A stretch of 64,000 nucleotides of DNA from JAJDIA01 sp031555735 (GCA_031555735.1 JAVBUE010000016.1:1-64000), one strand, 5' to 3'; positions 45,716 through 54,990 are shown, numbered from the stretch's first letter. The notes: generated by a model not told the origin, from the letters alone. A program made the numbers and translations.

Positions 45716-46723
45716 ATGAAAAAGATCAGTACCCTCTTTCCCCCCTTCGTGCTCTCCGGTCTGTTCCTGTGGGTGTGTGTGGATGCTCCGGCGCAGAAGA
45801 AGGTGACGGGACGTTCCGAACCTGTCCACTTCTCCATTTCCGCTTCCGGATATACGCCGGTAAGCGGGGATGTGTCGGAGCTGTTGGCCGGCCAACGGGT
45901 CAACGTCGATTCGCTGCCGCCGGCCGTACCGGTCCGTCCTCATTCCGTCGCCATCGTGATCGGGGTGGAACAATACCGCTACCTGCCGCCCGCTCCTTTC
46001 GCCTCGCGGGATGCCCGGCTGATGGAACGTTACTTCAAAACGGTACTGGGGGTGGATAAGGTGGTTACCTATACCGATACCTCCACCTCGGGCTTTTTCT
46101 TCGAGAACCTGTTCGATGCCGCCGGGGGCGATCTGCCGCGGCTGATCACCAAAGGGAAAACGGACCTGCTGGTGTATTATTCCGGCCACGGAATGCACTC
46201 GGCCAACGGCGACGAGCTGTTCCTTCTGCCCGCCGATACGAAGATGAACAGCATCGACCGCCAGGGATTCAGCCTGAACAGCCTCTTCGAACAACTGGCG
46301 GCGTTGAAGGCGAAGAGCACCACGGTGTTTATCGACGCCTGTTTCAGCGGCCTGGGGAAGTTCGCCCATGAAGAGCGCCCGGTAAACCTCATCCCCATGA
46401 AAGGGATCAAGGTGAAGCCGCTGCTCAACCAGCCGTGGATAGACAACCCTTCGTTCCGGGTCTTCACCTCGTCGTCCGACCAGCAGCCGTCGCTCGTCCT
46501 CGGCGAGTCGCGCACGGGTCTCTTTACCTACTTCCTGGCGGCGGGATTACAGGGGCAGGCCGACCTCGACGGCGATGGGCGTATCCTCATGGCGGAGCTC
46601 CGCCGGTATATCGGCACGCATGTCCCGGAAATCTCCCGGAAGATCTACCAGGAACAGACGCCTTGCTTCTATGGCGACGAAAACTGGGTGGTGTATGAAC
46701 GGAAGGAGGGGAGGGGGGAATAA
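45716..46723 (+). CDS. Exported caspase-family (C14) peptidase
   Basis: The 335-residue protein has a signal peptide and a p20-like caspase domain: SVAIVIGVEQYRYLPPAPF, the catalytic His158 in YYSGHGMHS and Cys209 in FIDACFSG. Substrates of such peptidases are usually cut after basic or acidic residues, but specificity cannot be read here. It ends a run of genes from the kelch lipoproteins through sigma, anti-sigma and transglutaminase, making an extracytoplasmic proteolysis-linked signalling system plausible. Confidence 0.85.
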   Translation: MKKISTLFPPFVLSGLFLWVCVDAPAQKKVTGRSEPVHFSISASGYTPVSGDVSELLAGQRVNVDSLPPAVPVRPHSVAIVIGVEQYRYLPPAPFASRDARLMERYFKTVLGVDKVVTYTDTSTSGFFFENLFDAAGGDLPRLITKGKTDLLVYYSGHGMHSANGDELFLLPADTKMNSIDRQGFSLNSLFEQLAALKAKSTTVFIDACFSGLGKFAHEERPVNLIPMKGIKVKPLLNQPWIDNPSFRVFTSSSDQQPSLVLGESRTGLFTYFLAAGLQGQADLDGDGRILMAELRRYIGTHVPEISRKIYQEQTPCFYGDENWVVYERKEGRGE

Positions 46724-46846
46724 CATTTTTTACCCGGACGGTAACAATATTTTTGCAGTTTGCCTAATCTTTTCCGCCCCTTTGTTTGTTTTCTCATCAT
46801 AATACCTCGAGATTCTAAGAGATTCTAACAGACAACTTATCATATC

Positions 46847-47068
46847 ATGACGAAAGGAACGATCGGCTTGAATGCCGGAGCCATTTTAAATATCATAGCA
46901 GACGACCGGAACGCGATTGGTTTCGATGCTTTACAGGAAAAAACGGCCTTGTCGGACGCCGATCTGTGGACGGCTATCGGCTGGTTAGCCAGGGAGAACA
47001 AAATCATTATCCGATCGGACCAGGAGAAAAAGCCGCAATTCACCCCGGGGGCTAATTTTTATTTCTGA
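46847..47068 (+). CDS. Small winged-helix protein (DUF2582-like)
   Basis: The 73-residue protein is a single winged helix with LNAGAILNIIADDRNAIGFD, ALSDADLWTAIGWLARENKI and a basic wing ending NFYF. Proteins of this kind in Bacteroidota are short stand-alone DNA- or RNA-binding factors of unknown role. It is separated from both neighbours by more than 120 nt. Confidence 0.7.
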   Translation: MTKGTIGLNAGAILNIIADDRNAIGFDALQEKTALSDADLWTAIGWLARENKIIIRSDQEKKPQFTPGANFYF

Positions 47069-47112
47069 ATCAACTCCATACTCGCAGCACTTTACGTAGA
47101 AAAATACCTTTT

Positions 47113-47148
47113 TTTGTTCGGTGTTCCTGAAAAAAGGATGTACCTTTG
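47113..47148 (+). promoter_or_regulatory. Promoter of the mce-mmd operon
   Basis: TACCTTTG at 47141-47148 matches TAnnTTTG, with TTTG at 47113-47116 upstream. The 24-base gap is slightly longer than usual, so the -7 box is the stronger evidence. Confidence 0.5.
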
Positions 47149-47195
47149 CCCGCAAATTAAATAACAGGTACTAAACCATTAAATTATCTTTTGAT

Positions 47196-47609
47196 ATGGA
47201 ACTTACACACATCGAACACCTCGGTATCGCTGTAAAGAGCATCGAGGCGTGTTTGCCTTATTACGAAGGCGTCCTGGGTCTGAAATGCTACAACATCGAA
47301 GTGGTAGCAGACCAGAAAGTGAAAACCGCTTTCTTCAAAGTGGGACAAACGAAGATCGAGTTGTTGGAACCGACCAGTGAAGACAGCACCATCGCCAAAT
47401 TCATCGAGAAAAAAGGCGAAGGAATCCACCACATCGCTTTTGCCGTACCCGATGTACAGGCCGCGCTGGATGAAGCGGCCGAAAAGGGTGTCATGCTGAT
47501 CGACAAGGCTCCGCGCGGCGGCGCCGAAGGATTGGACATCGCTTTCCTCCATCCGAAATCGACCTGCTCTGTATTGACCGAACTCTGCATGCACGGGCAA
47601 GACAAGTAA
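47196..47609 (+). CDS. mce: Methylmalonyl-CoA epimerase
   Basis: The 137-residue protein is a glyoxalase-fold epimerase: HIEHLGIAVKSIEACLPYYE at the start, KIELLEP, GEGIHHIAFAVPD and LTELC at the end supply the metal ligands His, Gln/Glu and Glu. It interconverts (R)- and (S)-methylmalonyl-CoA and is followed 32 nt later by the decarboxylase alpha subunit. Confidence 0.93.
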   Translation: MELTHIEHLGIAVKSIEACLPYYEGVLGLKCYNIEVVADQKVKTAFFKVGQTKIELLEPTSEDSTIAKFIEKKGEGIHHIAFAVPDVQAALDEAAEKGVMLIDKAPRGGAEGLDIAFLHPKSTCSVLTELCMHGQDK

Positions 47610-47641
47610 CCATTCGTACACATTAAATCATACATAAGACA

Positions 47642-49195
47642 ATGAGTAATCAACTTGAGAAAGTGAAAGAGCTGATCGCTCTTCGCGAACAAGCCCGCTT
47701 GGGTGGTGGAGAAAAGAGAATTGACGCTCAGCACCAGAAAGGCAAATACACCGCACGCGAACGTATTGCCATGTTGCTCGACGAAGGCAGCTTCGAAGAA
47801 TTTGACATGTTCGTGCAGCACAGAAGCACCAACTTCGGCATCGAAAAGACGAAGTTCCTCGGCGACGGTGTGGTGACCGGCTACGGTTCCATCGAAGGAC
47901 GCCTGGTGTATATCTACGCGCAGGACTTCACCATTTTCGGCGGCGCGCTGTCGGAAACACTCGCCCAGAAAATCTGTAAGGTGATGGATCAGGCCATGAA
48001 GATGGGCGCTCCGGTGATCGGCTTGAACGACTCGGGTGGCGCACGTATCCAGGAAGGGGTGAACGCCTTGGCCGGTTATGCCGAAATCTTCCAGCGTAAC
48101 ATCCTCGCTTCGGGTGTGGTTCCGCAGATCTCCGGTATCTTCGGTCCCTGTGCCGGTGGTGCGGTGTATTCGCCGGCATTGACCGACTTCAACATCATGA
48201 CGCGCGGTACGAGCTATATGTTCCTCACCGGTCCGAAAGTGGTGAAAACCGTTACCGGTGAAGACGTGACCCAGGAAGAACTGGGAGGCGCCAGCGTCCA
48301 CATGACCAAGTCGGGTGTTGCCCACTTCGCCGTGGATACCGAAGAAGAAGGCTTCCAGTTGATCCGCAAACTCATCAGTTACCTGCCGCAGAACAACCTC
48401 GAAGAAACACCGCTCATGCCGTGCAACGACCCGATCGACCGCCTTGACGACGAGCTGAACGAAATCATCCCCGACAGTCCGAACCAGGCATACGATATGT
48501 ATGAAGTGATCGGCACCATCACGGACAACCACGAGTTCCTCGAAGTACATTGCGAATATGCCAAGAATATCATCATCGGTTTCGCCCGTTTCAACGGACA
48601 GACCGTAGGGATCGTGGCTAACCAGCCGAAGATCATGGCGGGTTGCCTCGATAGCAACGCTTCCCGCAAGGCCGGCCGTTTCGTCCGTTTCTGCGACGCG
48701 TTCAATATCCCGCTGGTGACGCTGGTGGATGTGCCGGGCTTCCTGCCGGGAACAGGCCAGGAATACAACGGGGTGATCCTGCACGGCGCCAAACTGCTCT
48801 ACGCCTATGGCGAAGCTACCGTTCCCAAAGTGACGGTTACGCTGCGCAAATCCTACGGCGGCGCGTACTGCGTGATGAGCTCCAAGCATCTCCGTGGCGA
48901 TATGAACTACGCATGGCCGACAGCCGAGATCGCCGTCATGGGACCCAGTGGCGCTGTGGAAGTGATCTTCGCCAAGGAAGTGGCCGGAGCCGCCGATCCC
49001 GCCAAGATGGCTGCGGAGAAGGAAGCCGACTATAAGAAGGCGTTTGCCAACCCGTACAATGCAGCCCAGTATGGCTACATCGACGATGTGATCGAACCGC
49101 GCAATACCCGTTTCCGCGTGATCCGCGCCCTGCAGCAACTGCAGACCAAGAAACTGGTGAACCCGGCCAAGAAACACGACAACCTGCCCTTATAA
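47642..49195 (+). CDS. mmdA: Methylmalonyl-CoA decarboxylase alpha (carboxyltransferase) subunit
   Basis: The 517-residue protein is a biotin-dependent carboxyltransferase with two crotonase-like halves. LGGGEKRIDAQHQKGKYTAR opens the N-half, GLNDSGGARIQEGVNALAGY marks the acyl-CoA site and DVPGFLPGTGQEYNG the biotin site. It moves the carboxyl from methylmalonyl-CoA to biotin. The stop overlaps the next ATG (TAATG). Confidence 0.92.
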   Translation: MSNQLEKVKELIALREQARLGGGEKRIDAQHQKGKYTARERIAMLLDEGSFEEFDMFVQHRSTNFGIEKTKFLGDGVVTGYGSIEGRLVYIYAQDFTIFGGALSETLAQKICKVMDQAMKMGAPVIGLNDSGGARIQEGVNALAGYAEIFQRNILASGVVPQISGIFGPCAGGAVYSPALTDFNIMTRGTSYMFLTGPKVVKTVTGEDVTQEELGGASVHMTKSGVAHFAVDTEEEGFQLIRKLISYLPQNNLEETPLMPCNDPIDRLDDELNEIIPDSPNQAYDMYEVIGTITDNHEFLEVHCEYAKNIIIGFARFNGQTVGIVANQPKIMAGCLDSNASRKAGRFVRFCDAFNIPLVTLVDVPGFLPGTGQEYNGVILHGAKLLYAYGEATVPKVTVTLRKSYGGAYCVMSSKHLRGDMNYAWPTAEIAVMGPSGAVEVIFAKEVAGAADPAKMAAEKEADYKKAFANPYNAAQYGYIDDVIEPRNTRFRVIRALQQLQTKKLVNPAKKHDNLPL

Positions 49196-50106
49196 TGCTT
49201 AATATCCGAATGTATATGAATAGAAAGAAGATAGGGGCTGTCTTGCTGCTGCTGTTGCTCTTCACCGTGGGAGCACAGGCGCAACGAGCCACCTCGATGC
49301 GAATCAATGAAGTGCTGGTGGTCAACGAAACCAATTTCGTGGACGACTACGGCCTGCGGAGCGGCTGGATCGAGCTGTACAATACATCGGCCGGTACCGT
49401 GAATATCGCCGGTTGCTTCCTCACCAACGAGAAAGAGAACCCGAAGAAGTACCCGATTCCCAAAGGGGATGTGCTGACGAAAATACCGCCCCGCCAACAT
49501 ACGCTCTTCTGGGCGGATGGGAAACCGGGACACGGTACGTTCCATGTGAACTTTGTACTGGATCCGTCGAAGGAAAACTATGTGGCGTTGTATGATACCG
49601 ATGGGAAAACACTGATCGACGAAGTGGTGATTCCTGCCAGCCCGGGCATCGATGTAAGCTACGGACGCCTGATGGATGGCGAAAAGGAGCTGGGTATCCT
49701 CCCCCGGGTCACACCGAGTACGAACAATGTGACGCTCGACTCGAACGATAAGATCGACAATTTCAAGAACAACGACTCCTGGGGGATCGGGATGACGATC
49801 ACCGCCATGACCGTCGTGTTCCTCGCCCTGATCCTGCTGTACCTGATCTTCAAACAGATCGGTAAAGCGGCGATGGCCGCTACCCGCCGGAACATGCAGA
49901 AAGCTGCCGGTGGCGTCGCTCCCGCGCACGGATCAGACGAAGAGATCTCCGCCGAAGTGCTTGCCGTGATCGGTACCGCCCTGTACGAACTCCAGGAGAA
50001 CGTGCATGATGTGGAAAATACCGTCCTCACCATCAACAAGGTGACGCGTAACTACTCGCCCTGGAGCTCGAAGATCTACAGCTTGCGTGAAATTCCCAGA
50101 AAGTAA
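49195..50106 (+). CDS. OadG-like gamma subunit fused to a lamin-tail-like domain
   Basis: The 303-residue protein has a signal peptide (VLLLLLLFTVGAQAQ). A lamin-tail-type beta domain spans roughly residues 30-165 (MRINEVLVVNETNFVDDYGL and GWIELYNTS). A single membrane helix (ITAMTVVFLALILLYLIFKQ) leads into a cytoplasmic tail as in OadG. Ordinary OadG is about 80 residues, so the periplasmic lamin-tail domain is the odd part. It should anchor the decarboxylase to its membrane beta subunit. Confidence 0.82.
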   Translation: MLNIRMYMNRKKIGAVLLLLLLFTVGAQAQRATSMRINEVLVVNETNFVDDYGLRSGWIELYNTSAGTVNIAGCFLTNEKENPKKYPIPKGDVLTKIPPRQHTLFWADGKPGHGTFHVNFVLDPSKENYVALYDTDGKTLIDEVVIPASPGIDVSYGRLMDGEKELGILPRVTPSTNNVTLDSNDKIDNFKNNDSWGIGMTITAMTVVFLALILLYLIFKQIGKAAMAATRRNMQKAAGGVAPAHGSDEEISAEVLAVIGTALYELQENVHDVENTVLTINKVTRNYSPWSSKIYSLREIPRK

Positions 50107-50127
50107 TCATCTAAATCATTGAACAAC

Positions 50128-50559
50128 ATGAAAAGTTTTAAATATACAATCAACGGTAACGTATATAAAGTACATATCCACTCGGTGGTGGACGACGTGG
50201 CCGAAGTGGAAGTGAACGGTACTCCCTACAACGTGAAAATGGAGAAACCGGCGAAGAAAGAGGTGGTAACGATCAAACGTCCGGCTCAGGCGCCGACCAC
50301 CTCCACCGGTGCACCGGTGGTGTCGCGTCCGTCGGCTTCCTCTATACCGGGCGCCATCAAGTCGCCGCTGCCCGGCGTGATCCTCGAAGTGAAATGCAAA
50401 GTGGGCGATATGGTGAAGAGGGGACAGGTATTGTTCATCCTCGAAGCCATGAAGATGGAAAATAACATCCCCGCCGACCGCGAAGGCAAGATCGTAGATA
50501 TTAAGGCTCATAAAGGCGACTCCGTACTGGAAGGTGCAGACCTCGTCGTAATCGAATAA
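50128..50559 (+). CDS. mmdC: Biotin carboxyl carrier subunit
   Basis: From ATG 50128 the protein is 143 residues. An N-terminal beta part and a Pro/Ala/Thr-rich linker lead to the biotinyl domain, with the lysine of EAMKMENN at residue 109 as the biotin site. It shuttles CO2 between the alpha and beta subunits. Confidence 0.93.
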   Translation: MKSFKYTINGNVYKVHIHSVVDDVAEVEVNGTPYNVKMEKPAKKEVVTIKRPAQAPTTSTGAPVVSRPSASSIPGAIKSPLPGVILEVKCKVGDMVKRGQVLFILEAMKMENNIPADREGKIVDIKAHKGDSVLEGADLVVIE

Positions 50560-50563
50560 GGGT

Positions 50564-51724
50564 ATGCAAGAGAGCTTTTTATCATTCCTGGGCGAGAACC
50601 TGCAGCTGTTCCTGACCTATACGGGGATATACAACGCCACGCCGGGCCACCTGATCATGATCGCGGTCGGTCTGTTGTTTATCTTCCTTGCGATCAAATA
50701 TGAATTTGAACCCATGCTCCTGATCCCCATCGGATTCGGTATCCTGATCGGTAACATCCCGTTCAAAGATGCCGGCCTGCAGGTGGGTATCTACGAAGAA
50801 GGATCGGTATTAAACATCCTCTACCAGGGGGTAACCTCCGGATGGTATCCGCCGCTGATCTTTCTCGGGATCGGGGCGATGACCGACTTCTCGTCGCTCA
50901 TCTCCAACCCTAAACTGTTGCTCATCGGCGCCGCCGCCCAGTTCGGTATCTTCGGCGCGTATATCATCGCCCTGCAGATGGGCTTCGAACCGAACCAGGC
51001 AGGTGCGATCGGTATCATCGGCGGTGCTGATGGTCCGACGGCTATCTTCCTCTCGTCGAAGCTGGCGCCTAACCTCATGGGGGCGATCGCGGTATCGGCC
51101 TACTCGTATATGGCGCTTGTGCCGATCATCCAGCCGCCGTTCATGCGTCTGCTCACCACGAAGAAGGAACGCCTCATCCGCATGAAACCGCCGCGCGTGG
51201 TTTCTTCCACGGAGAAGATCGTGTTCCCCATCATCGGGCTGTTGCTTACCTGCTTCCTGGTGCCTTCGGGGCTGCCGCTGCTGGGGATGTTGTTCTTCGG
51301 TAACCTGCTGAAGGAAAGTGGTGTGACACGCCGTCTGGCTGAAACAGCCCGCGGTCCGCTGATCGATACCATCACTATCCTGCTGGGTATCACCGTGGGG
51401 GCTTCCACACAGGCTACACAGTTCCTGACACTGAACTCGATCAAGATCTTCGGTCTGGGTGCGCTCTCGTTTGTGATCGCTACCTGTGCCGGTGTGCTCT
51501 TCGTGAAGCTGTTCAACCTGATCCTCAAGCCGGGCAACAAAATCAACCCGCTGATCGGTAACTCGGGCGTTTCCGCCGTTCCCGACTCAGCGCGTATCTC
51601 GCAGATCGTGGGCCTCGAATACGATCCGACCAACTACCTGCTCATGCACGCCATGGGTCCGAACGTAGCGGGTGTGATCGGTTCGGCTGTAGCTGCCGGT
51701 ATCCTGCTGGGCTTCCTCATGTAA
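50564..51724 (+). CDS. mmdB: Na+-pumping decarboxylase beta subunit
   Basis: The 386-residue membrane protein has about nine helices and the OadB family landmarks PLIFLGIGAMTDFSSLISNP, GAIGIIGGADGPTAIFLSSK and NYLLMHAMGPNVAGVIGSAV, which hold the sodium and carboxybiotin site. Decarboxylation of carboxybiotin drives Na+ export. It is the last gene of the operon and is followed by a terminator. Confidence 0.92.
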   Translation: MQESFLSFLGENLQLFLTYTGIYNATPGHLIMIAVGLLFIFLAIKYEFEPMLLIPIGFGILIGNIPFKDAGLQVGIYEEGSVLNILYQGVTSGWYPPLIFLGIGAMTDFSSLISNPKLLLIGAAAQFGIFGAYIIALQMGFEPNQAGAIGIIGGADGPTAIFLSSKLAPNLMGAIAVSAYSYMALVPIIQPPFMRLLTTKKERLIRMKPPRVVSSTEKIVFPIIGLLLTCFLVPSGLPLLGMLFFGNLLKESGVTRRLAETARGPLIDTITILLGITVGASTQATQFLTLNSIKIFGLGALSFVIATCAGVLFVKLFNLILKPGNKINPLIGNSGVSAVPDSARISQIVGLEYDPTNYLLMHAMGPNVAGVIGSAVAAGILLGFLM

Positions 51725-51748
51725 GCCTAAGCTATACAATCTATAAAA

Positions 51749-51779
51749 AGGCGTCCGCTATCCCCGGGCGCCTTTTTTT
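51749..51779 (+). terminator. Terminator of the mce-mmd operon
   Basis: A 9-bp stem (AGGCGTCCG with CGGGCGCCT, one T-G pair) is followed by seven T residues, 25 nt after the mmdB stop. Confidence 0.9.
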
Positions 51780-51820
51780 GTTAGCAGCTCCCGCAGATAA
51801 GAGAAGGCATTAGGGCACGG

Positions 51821-52218
51821 GGATAAGACGAAATAGTAGTAGGGCACAGGCATTGTTGGTATCCGTAGGCTATGCCCGGTCACGGGCATTGATGACAACC
51901 GCATGGCTATGCCCGGTCACGGGCATTCTGTTGGTAGCCGGGGGTGCAAGCCCCCGGTTTAGGGATCGATCGATTATCCCCGCCGCGTCAGCGGTGCCCT
52001 ATTACCGATTAAGATTCAAATGCATAGGGCGCCACTGACGTGGCGTTTGAAAACATTTCATTTTTCCAACCAACCAGGGGCTTGCACCCCTGGCTACCAA
52101 CAGAATGCCCGTGACCGGGCATAGCCTGCGGTTGTCATCAATGCCTTAAAAAAAAGATCTGCGGTCATCTGTCTAATCTGCGTCATCTGCGTGCCCTAAT
52201 ACCATTTCGTCTTATCCT
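51821..52218. repeat. ~400-bp nested inverted repeat containing REP hairpins
   Basis: Outer arms GGATAAGACGAAAT...GGGCAC (51821-51847) and its inverse (52191-52218) enclose inner ~72-bp arms at 51885-51957 and 52074-52145 that are near-identical inverted copies. Each contains a REP hairpin, TTCTGTTGGTAGCC and a GC-rich TGCAAGCCCC hairpin. The central ~115 bp also has AGCGGTGCCCTA against TAGGGCGCCACT. No gene is present. It resembles a non-autonomous palindromic element or a collapsed repeat cluster. Confidence 0.85.
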
Positions 52219-52319
52219 CGTACCCTCATCCCCATATCCTACTCACATCCCAATCTTCCCTCCTTTATTATTTAACCCATTTTTACATATAAAAACGAAT
52301 CTATCTCAATAAAAAGGGT

Positions 52320-52409
52320 ATGGATGAAACGACCGGACTGTACATCGAGAGTTCGGCTTACGTTTGTGAAATCCTGAAATCGGAGATGAAGATGGGAAAG
52401 ATTAGCTAA
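52320..52409 (+). pseudogene. Truncated DUF3791 copy
   Basis: Thirty codons from ATG 52320 encode a peptide containing TTGLYIESSAYV and EILKSEMKMGK. These match almost perfectly the last 28 residues of the intact DUF3791 gene at 58666-58893, also at the DNA level. The 5' two-thirds is missing. It marks a recombination event between the two accessory patches. Confidence 0.85.
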
Positions 52410-52424
52410 GCAACTACTCCATAT

Positions 52425-52470
52425 AAGCCTGAAAGGGCACAAGTGTTGTTGTTGCGCCCTTTCAGGGCTT
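52425..52470. repeat. Hairpin after the DUF3791 fragment
   Basis: AAGCCTGAAAGGGC and GCCCTTTCAGGGCTT are inverted arms of about 14 bp around a 15-nt spacer. The stem is followed by no T-run, so a terminator is not certain. From 52471 to 52678 I see nothing I can support. Confidence 0.6.
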
Positions 52471-52678
52471 ATCGTGTGTGGCTCCTTTGTAGGCGTGTGT
52501 CATCTGTGTGCTAATGGTGGACTTTTGACACACTGCCTATATCTTGTGGATGACCGATGTCATAATGCCAGATCTTCCGCCGCAGCAATAAAATGGGCGG
52601 CTTCGCGATGTGGGTATTCCTAATCCTTCAAACCGAAGGAAAAGCGACCAAATCGCAACAAAAATACACTTATCGTAA

Positions 52679-52726
52679 AATAAGCGTGATTTTTTCACGC
52701 TTATTTCCGGCGAATGTGTAGCTTTG
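52679..52726 (+). promoter_or_regulatory. Operator-like inverted repeat and promoter of the rloAB pair
   Basis: AATAAGCGTGA (52679-52689) and TCACGCTTATT (52695-52705) form a perfect 11-bp inverted repeat with a T5 spacer, lying over the -33 region. TAGCTTTG at 52719-52726 fits the -7 consensus. The start codon is 26 nt further on. A repressor could bind here; the same design precedes the HTH gene at 57768. Confidence 0.65.
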
Positions 52727-52751
52727 TGGAAATCATCTAAATCAGTATCCT

Positions 52752-54071
52752 ATGCTACTCAGATTCAGCATACAAAATTTCCTTTCCTTCAATAAGCAGG
52801 TATGTTTCGATATGTTCCCGAATACCAAGCGAACATCATTCCCCGGTCATATCTATTCAGACCAAAAGATACCGCTGCTTAAACAAGCTGCCATATACGG
52901 TGCCAATGGTTCCGGAAAAACAAATTTGCTGATGGCTATAGACTACATCAAGCAATTTGCCATCAACAAAGAATTTCATAAAGTGGCACTTTGGAATGAT
53001 AAAGCATTTCGTTTAACCGCCTCCTATATGGCTGTACCAATATCATTTACAATAGAGTTTTCACATGCAGAAAAATATTTTATTTACGAGGTTGAATTTA
53101 TTCCAAATGAGATTCTAAAAGAAGAATTATATATTTCAGGGATTGGGATCGAGCCAAATAGGCGTATATTTCTCAGAACTAAAACAGTATTATTTCTTGA
53201 CGGAATACTCGATCCGAATATTTTCAATGGATTCAATAAAGTCCTTCAATCAAACCCGAAATCATCCGTGCTTTCCCTCAATAGTGAGTTCCCGGTATTA
53301 GATGGAAATGTACATATGGCATTCGACTGGTTTGACAAGTGTCTCAAGTTGAAGTCACTTCATGACTATAATTCATCATTAATATCTGAAATGGATCAAA
53401 ATCCGGATTTGCTTAGATTTGCCAATGAATTAATCAATAAAATTGGATTAGGTGTGGAAGGTATAGGAGTTAACGAATCGAACCTGGCGGATATACTAAG
53501 TCGAGAAGATCAGAAAACGATGAAAGATTATATTATTAACTATATAAAAAAAGAAGGAAAATATATTCATAGAGTGAATGATAAAATCATCTTTTGTATT
53601 GAGGAAAAAGATGAAGAACACATACTCAAGCAGTTTGAATTCAGACAACAAGGAGAAAATGGTTATGTAGGCATAATGGGATTTGACTCTCAGTCTGACG
53701 GGACGTCTAAGATACTGAACCTAATCCCTGTATTGTATGATTTAATCCACAACGAATCGATCTACTTTATTGATGAAATAGAGAATAGTATTCACCCTTC
53801 TTTAATCATTGCTTTAATGAAGTTCTATTCTCAGACAAAAACCAAAGGACAACTCATTTATACCACGCACGAAACAGAACTTCTCAATCAACAGGAGTTG
53901 ATGCGACCGGACGAAGTATGGTTCACGGAAAAACAGGATGGACAGACCAAATTGTATTCACTGAACGACTTCAAGGAACATAACACCATAAATATCAAAA
54001 ACGGATATTTAGACGGTCGGTATGGAGCTATTCCGTTTATTGGTAACTTAAATGAGAACAACTGTGACTGA
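52752..54071 (+). CDS. RloA/AbiL-like AAA ATPase
   Basis: The 439-residue protein is an ABC/SMC-type ATPase of the AAA_15/21 group: Walker A GANGSGKTN at 50-58, a central helical insertion, the SDGTSK signature-like segment and Walker B IYFIDEIENSIHPSL. It overlaps the RloB-like gene by 20 nt. The pair matches RloA/RloB (AbiLi/AbiLii), linked to phage defence. How infection is sensed is not known from sequence. Confidence 0.82.
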   Translation: MLLRFSIQNFLSFNKQVCFDMFPNTKRTSFPGHIYSDQKIPLLKQAAIYGANGSGKTNLLMAIDYIKQFAINKEFHKVALWNDKAFRLTASYMAVPISFTIEFSHAEKYFIYEVEFIPNEILKEELYISGIGIEPNRRIFLRTKTVLFLDGILDPNIFNGFNKVLQSNPKSSVLSLNSEFPVLDGNVHMAFDWFDKCLKLKSLHDYNSSLISEMDQNPDLLRFANELINKIGLGVEGIGVNESNLADILSREDQKTMKDYIINYIKKEGKYIHRVNDKIIFCIEEKDEEHILKQFEFRQQGENGYVGIMGFDSQSDGTSKILNLIPVLYDLIHNESIYFIDEIENSIHPSLIIALMKFYSQTKTKGQLIYTTHETELLNQQELMRPDEVWFTEKQDGQTKLYSLNDFKEHNTINIKNGYLDGRYGAIPFIGNLNENNCD

Positions 54072-54915
54072 TCAACAGAATCTATATAGCAAATCAGATG
54101 GGATCAGGGAATTAGAGCCTCTACAAGCCTCATCATCGAGTATTCCTGAAGTTGCTCCGTTATCACCGGAGGTAGCGATGGTTGTTCCTGCCGGATATAC
54201 CAAAACAGCAGGGACAATTGAAATCCCCACCTTTATTGTCATATTTTCCGGTGGAGAAAAAAGAGAACGCGATTATTTTTCTGTCATTGAGAATAATAAG
54301 GACAAATTCCCGAGAATCAAGTTTGAGTTCTTATGTACAAGTGAAGTTCCCATTATTGACCCGGAAACCCAAATAGTCATTAAAAAAAATGAATCAGGGT
54401 TCTCGCCGGATAAATTATGGTTATTCGCAAAACACTGGTTAGATGAACGGTATTTAAAAAATGAAGCGGGGCAAATAGAACCTATTGACAACGTCTATAT
54501 GTTATCCGACGTTGATCACTTTTTAGTTGAACTTTTACGTGTCAAGCCATTATGCGATGCGGCGAAGATAAATCTGATTATTAGTAATTCATGCTTTGAA
54601 AAATGGCTGTATTACGGATATTATTCAGTGAAACCTCATCTGAATCCTGATCTTGCATTTTCATGTCCGGCAGAAGCAAAAGAGATAAGTGATAGATTCA
54701 AGAAATATGCCAATGAGTTAATTCCTGGAGGGCTCAAGCCTAAGAAGGACATATTTCGTTTGTGGGATGCCATTCCGAATTCCATTGCGAATCATGATGT
54801 GGATAAACTTGGTATTCCCAAGCTTTACTCCACCAATATGTTCGAACTCGGAGAAGATTTGCTTAATCTGATTGGGGAGGATTTAAAAAAGTTGAGCATT
54901 GAATATGGAAGCTAA
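54052..54915 (+). CDS. RloB-family protein
   Basis: The 287-residue protein shows the RloB pattern: FSGGEKRERDYF, later VYMLSDVDHF, then IISNSCFEKWLYYGYY. These acidic motifs suggest a TOPRIM-like metal-dependent nuclease fold. A Ser/Pro-rich N-terminal stretch of about 55 residues precedes the domain. It is translated with the RloA-like ATPase and likely is its effector subunit. Confidence 0.82.
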   Translation: MRTTVTDQQNLYSKSDGIRELEPLQASSSSIPEVAPLSPEVAMVVPAGYTKTAGTIEIPTFIVIFSGGEKRERDYFSVIENNKDKFPRIKFEFLCTSEVPIIDPETQIVIKKNESGFSPDKLWLFAKHWLDERYLKNEAGQIEPIDNVYMLSDVDHFLVELLRVKPLCDAAKINLIISNSCFEKWLYYGYYSVKPHLNPDLAFSCPAEAKEISDRFKKYANELIPGGLKPKKDIFRLWDAIPNSIANHDVDKLGIPKLYSTNMFELGEDLLNLIGEDLKKLSIEYGS

Positions 54916-54949
54916 GGAAGTTGCTTATCGTAACAGAAATCAGGAAACG

Positions 54950-54990
54950 ACAACCGGACGGTTATGCCCGTGACCGGGCATCGCCATCCG
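54950..54990. repeat. REP-like hairpin
   Basis: CAACCGGACGGTTATGCCCG then TGACCGGGCATCGCCAT is one copy of the window-wide REP-like family. It follows the rloB stop by about 40 nt and may end that transcript. Confidence 0.75.

Noticed and set aside
47288..49177. 629-residue minus-strand reading frame
   Set aside because: It is a shadow of mmdA; the sense strand encodes a complete carboxyltransferase.
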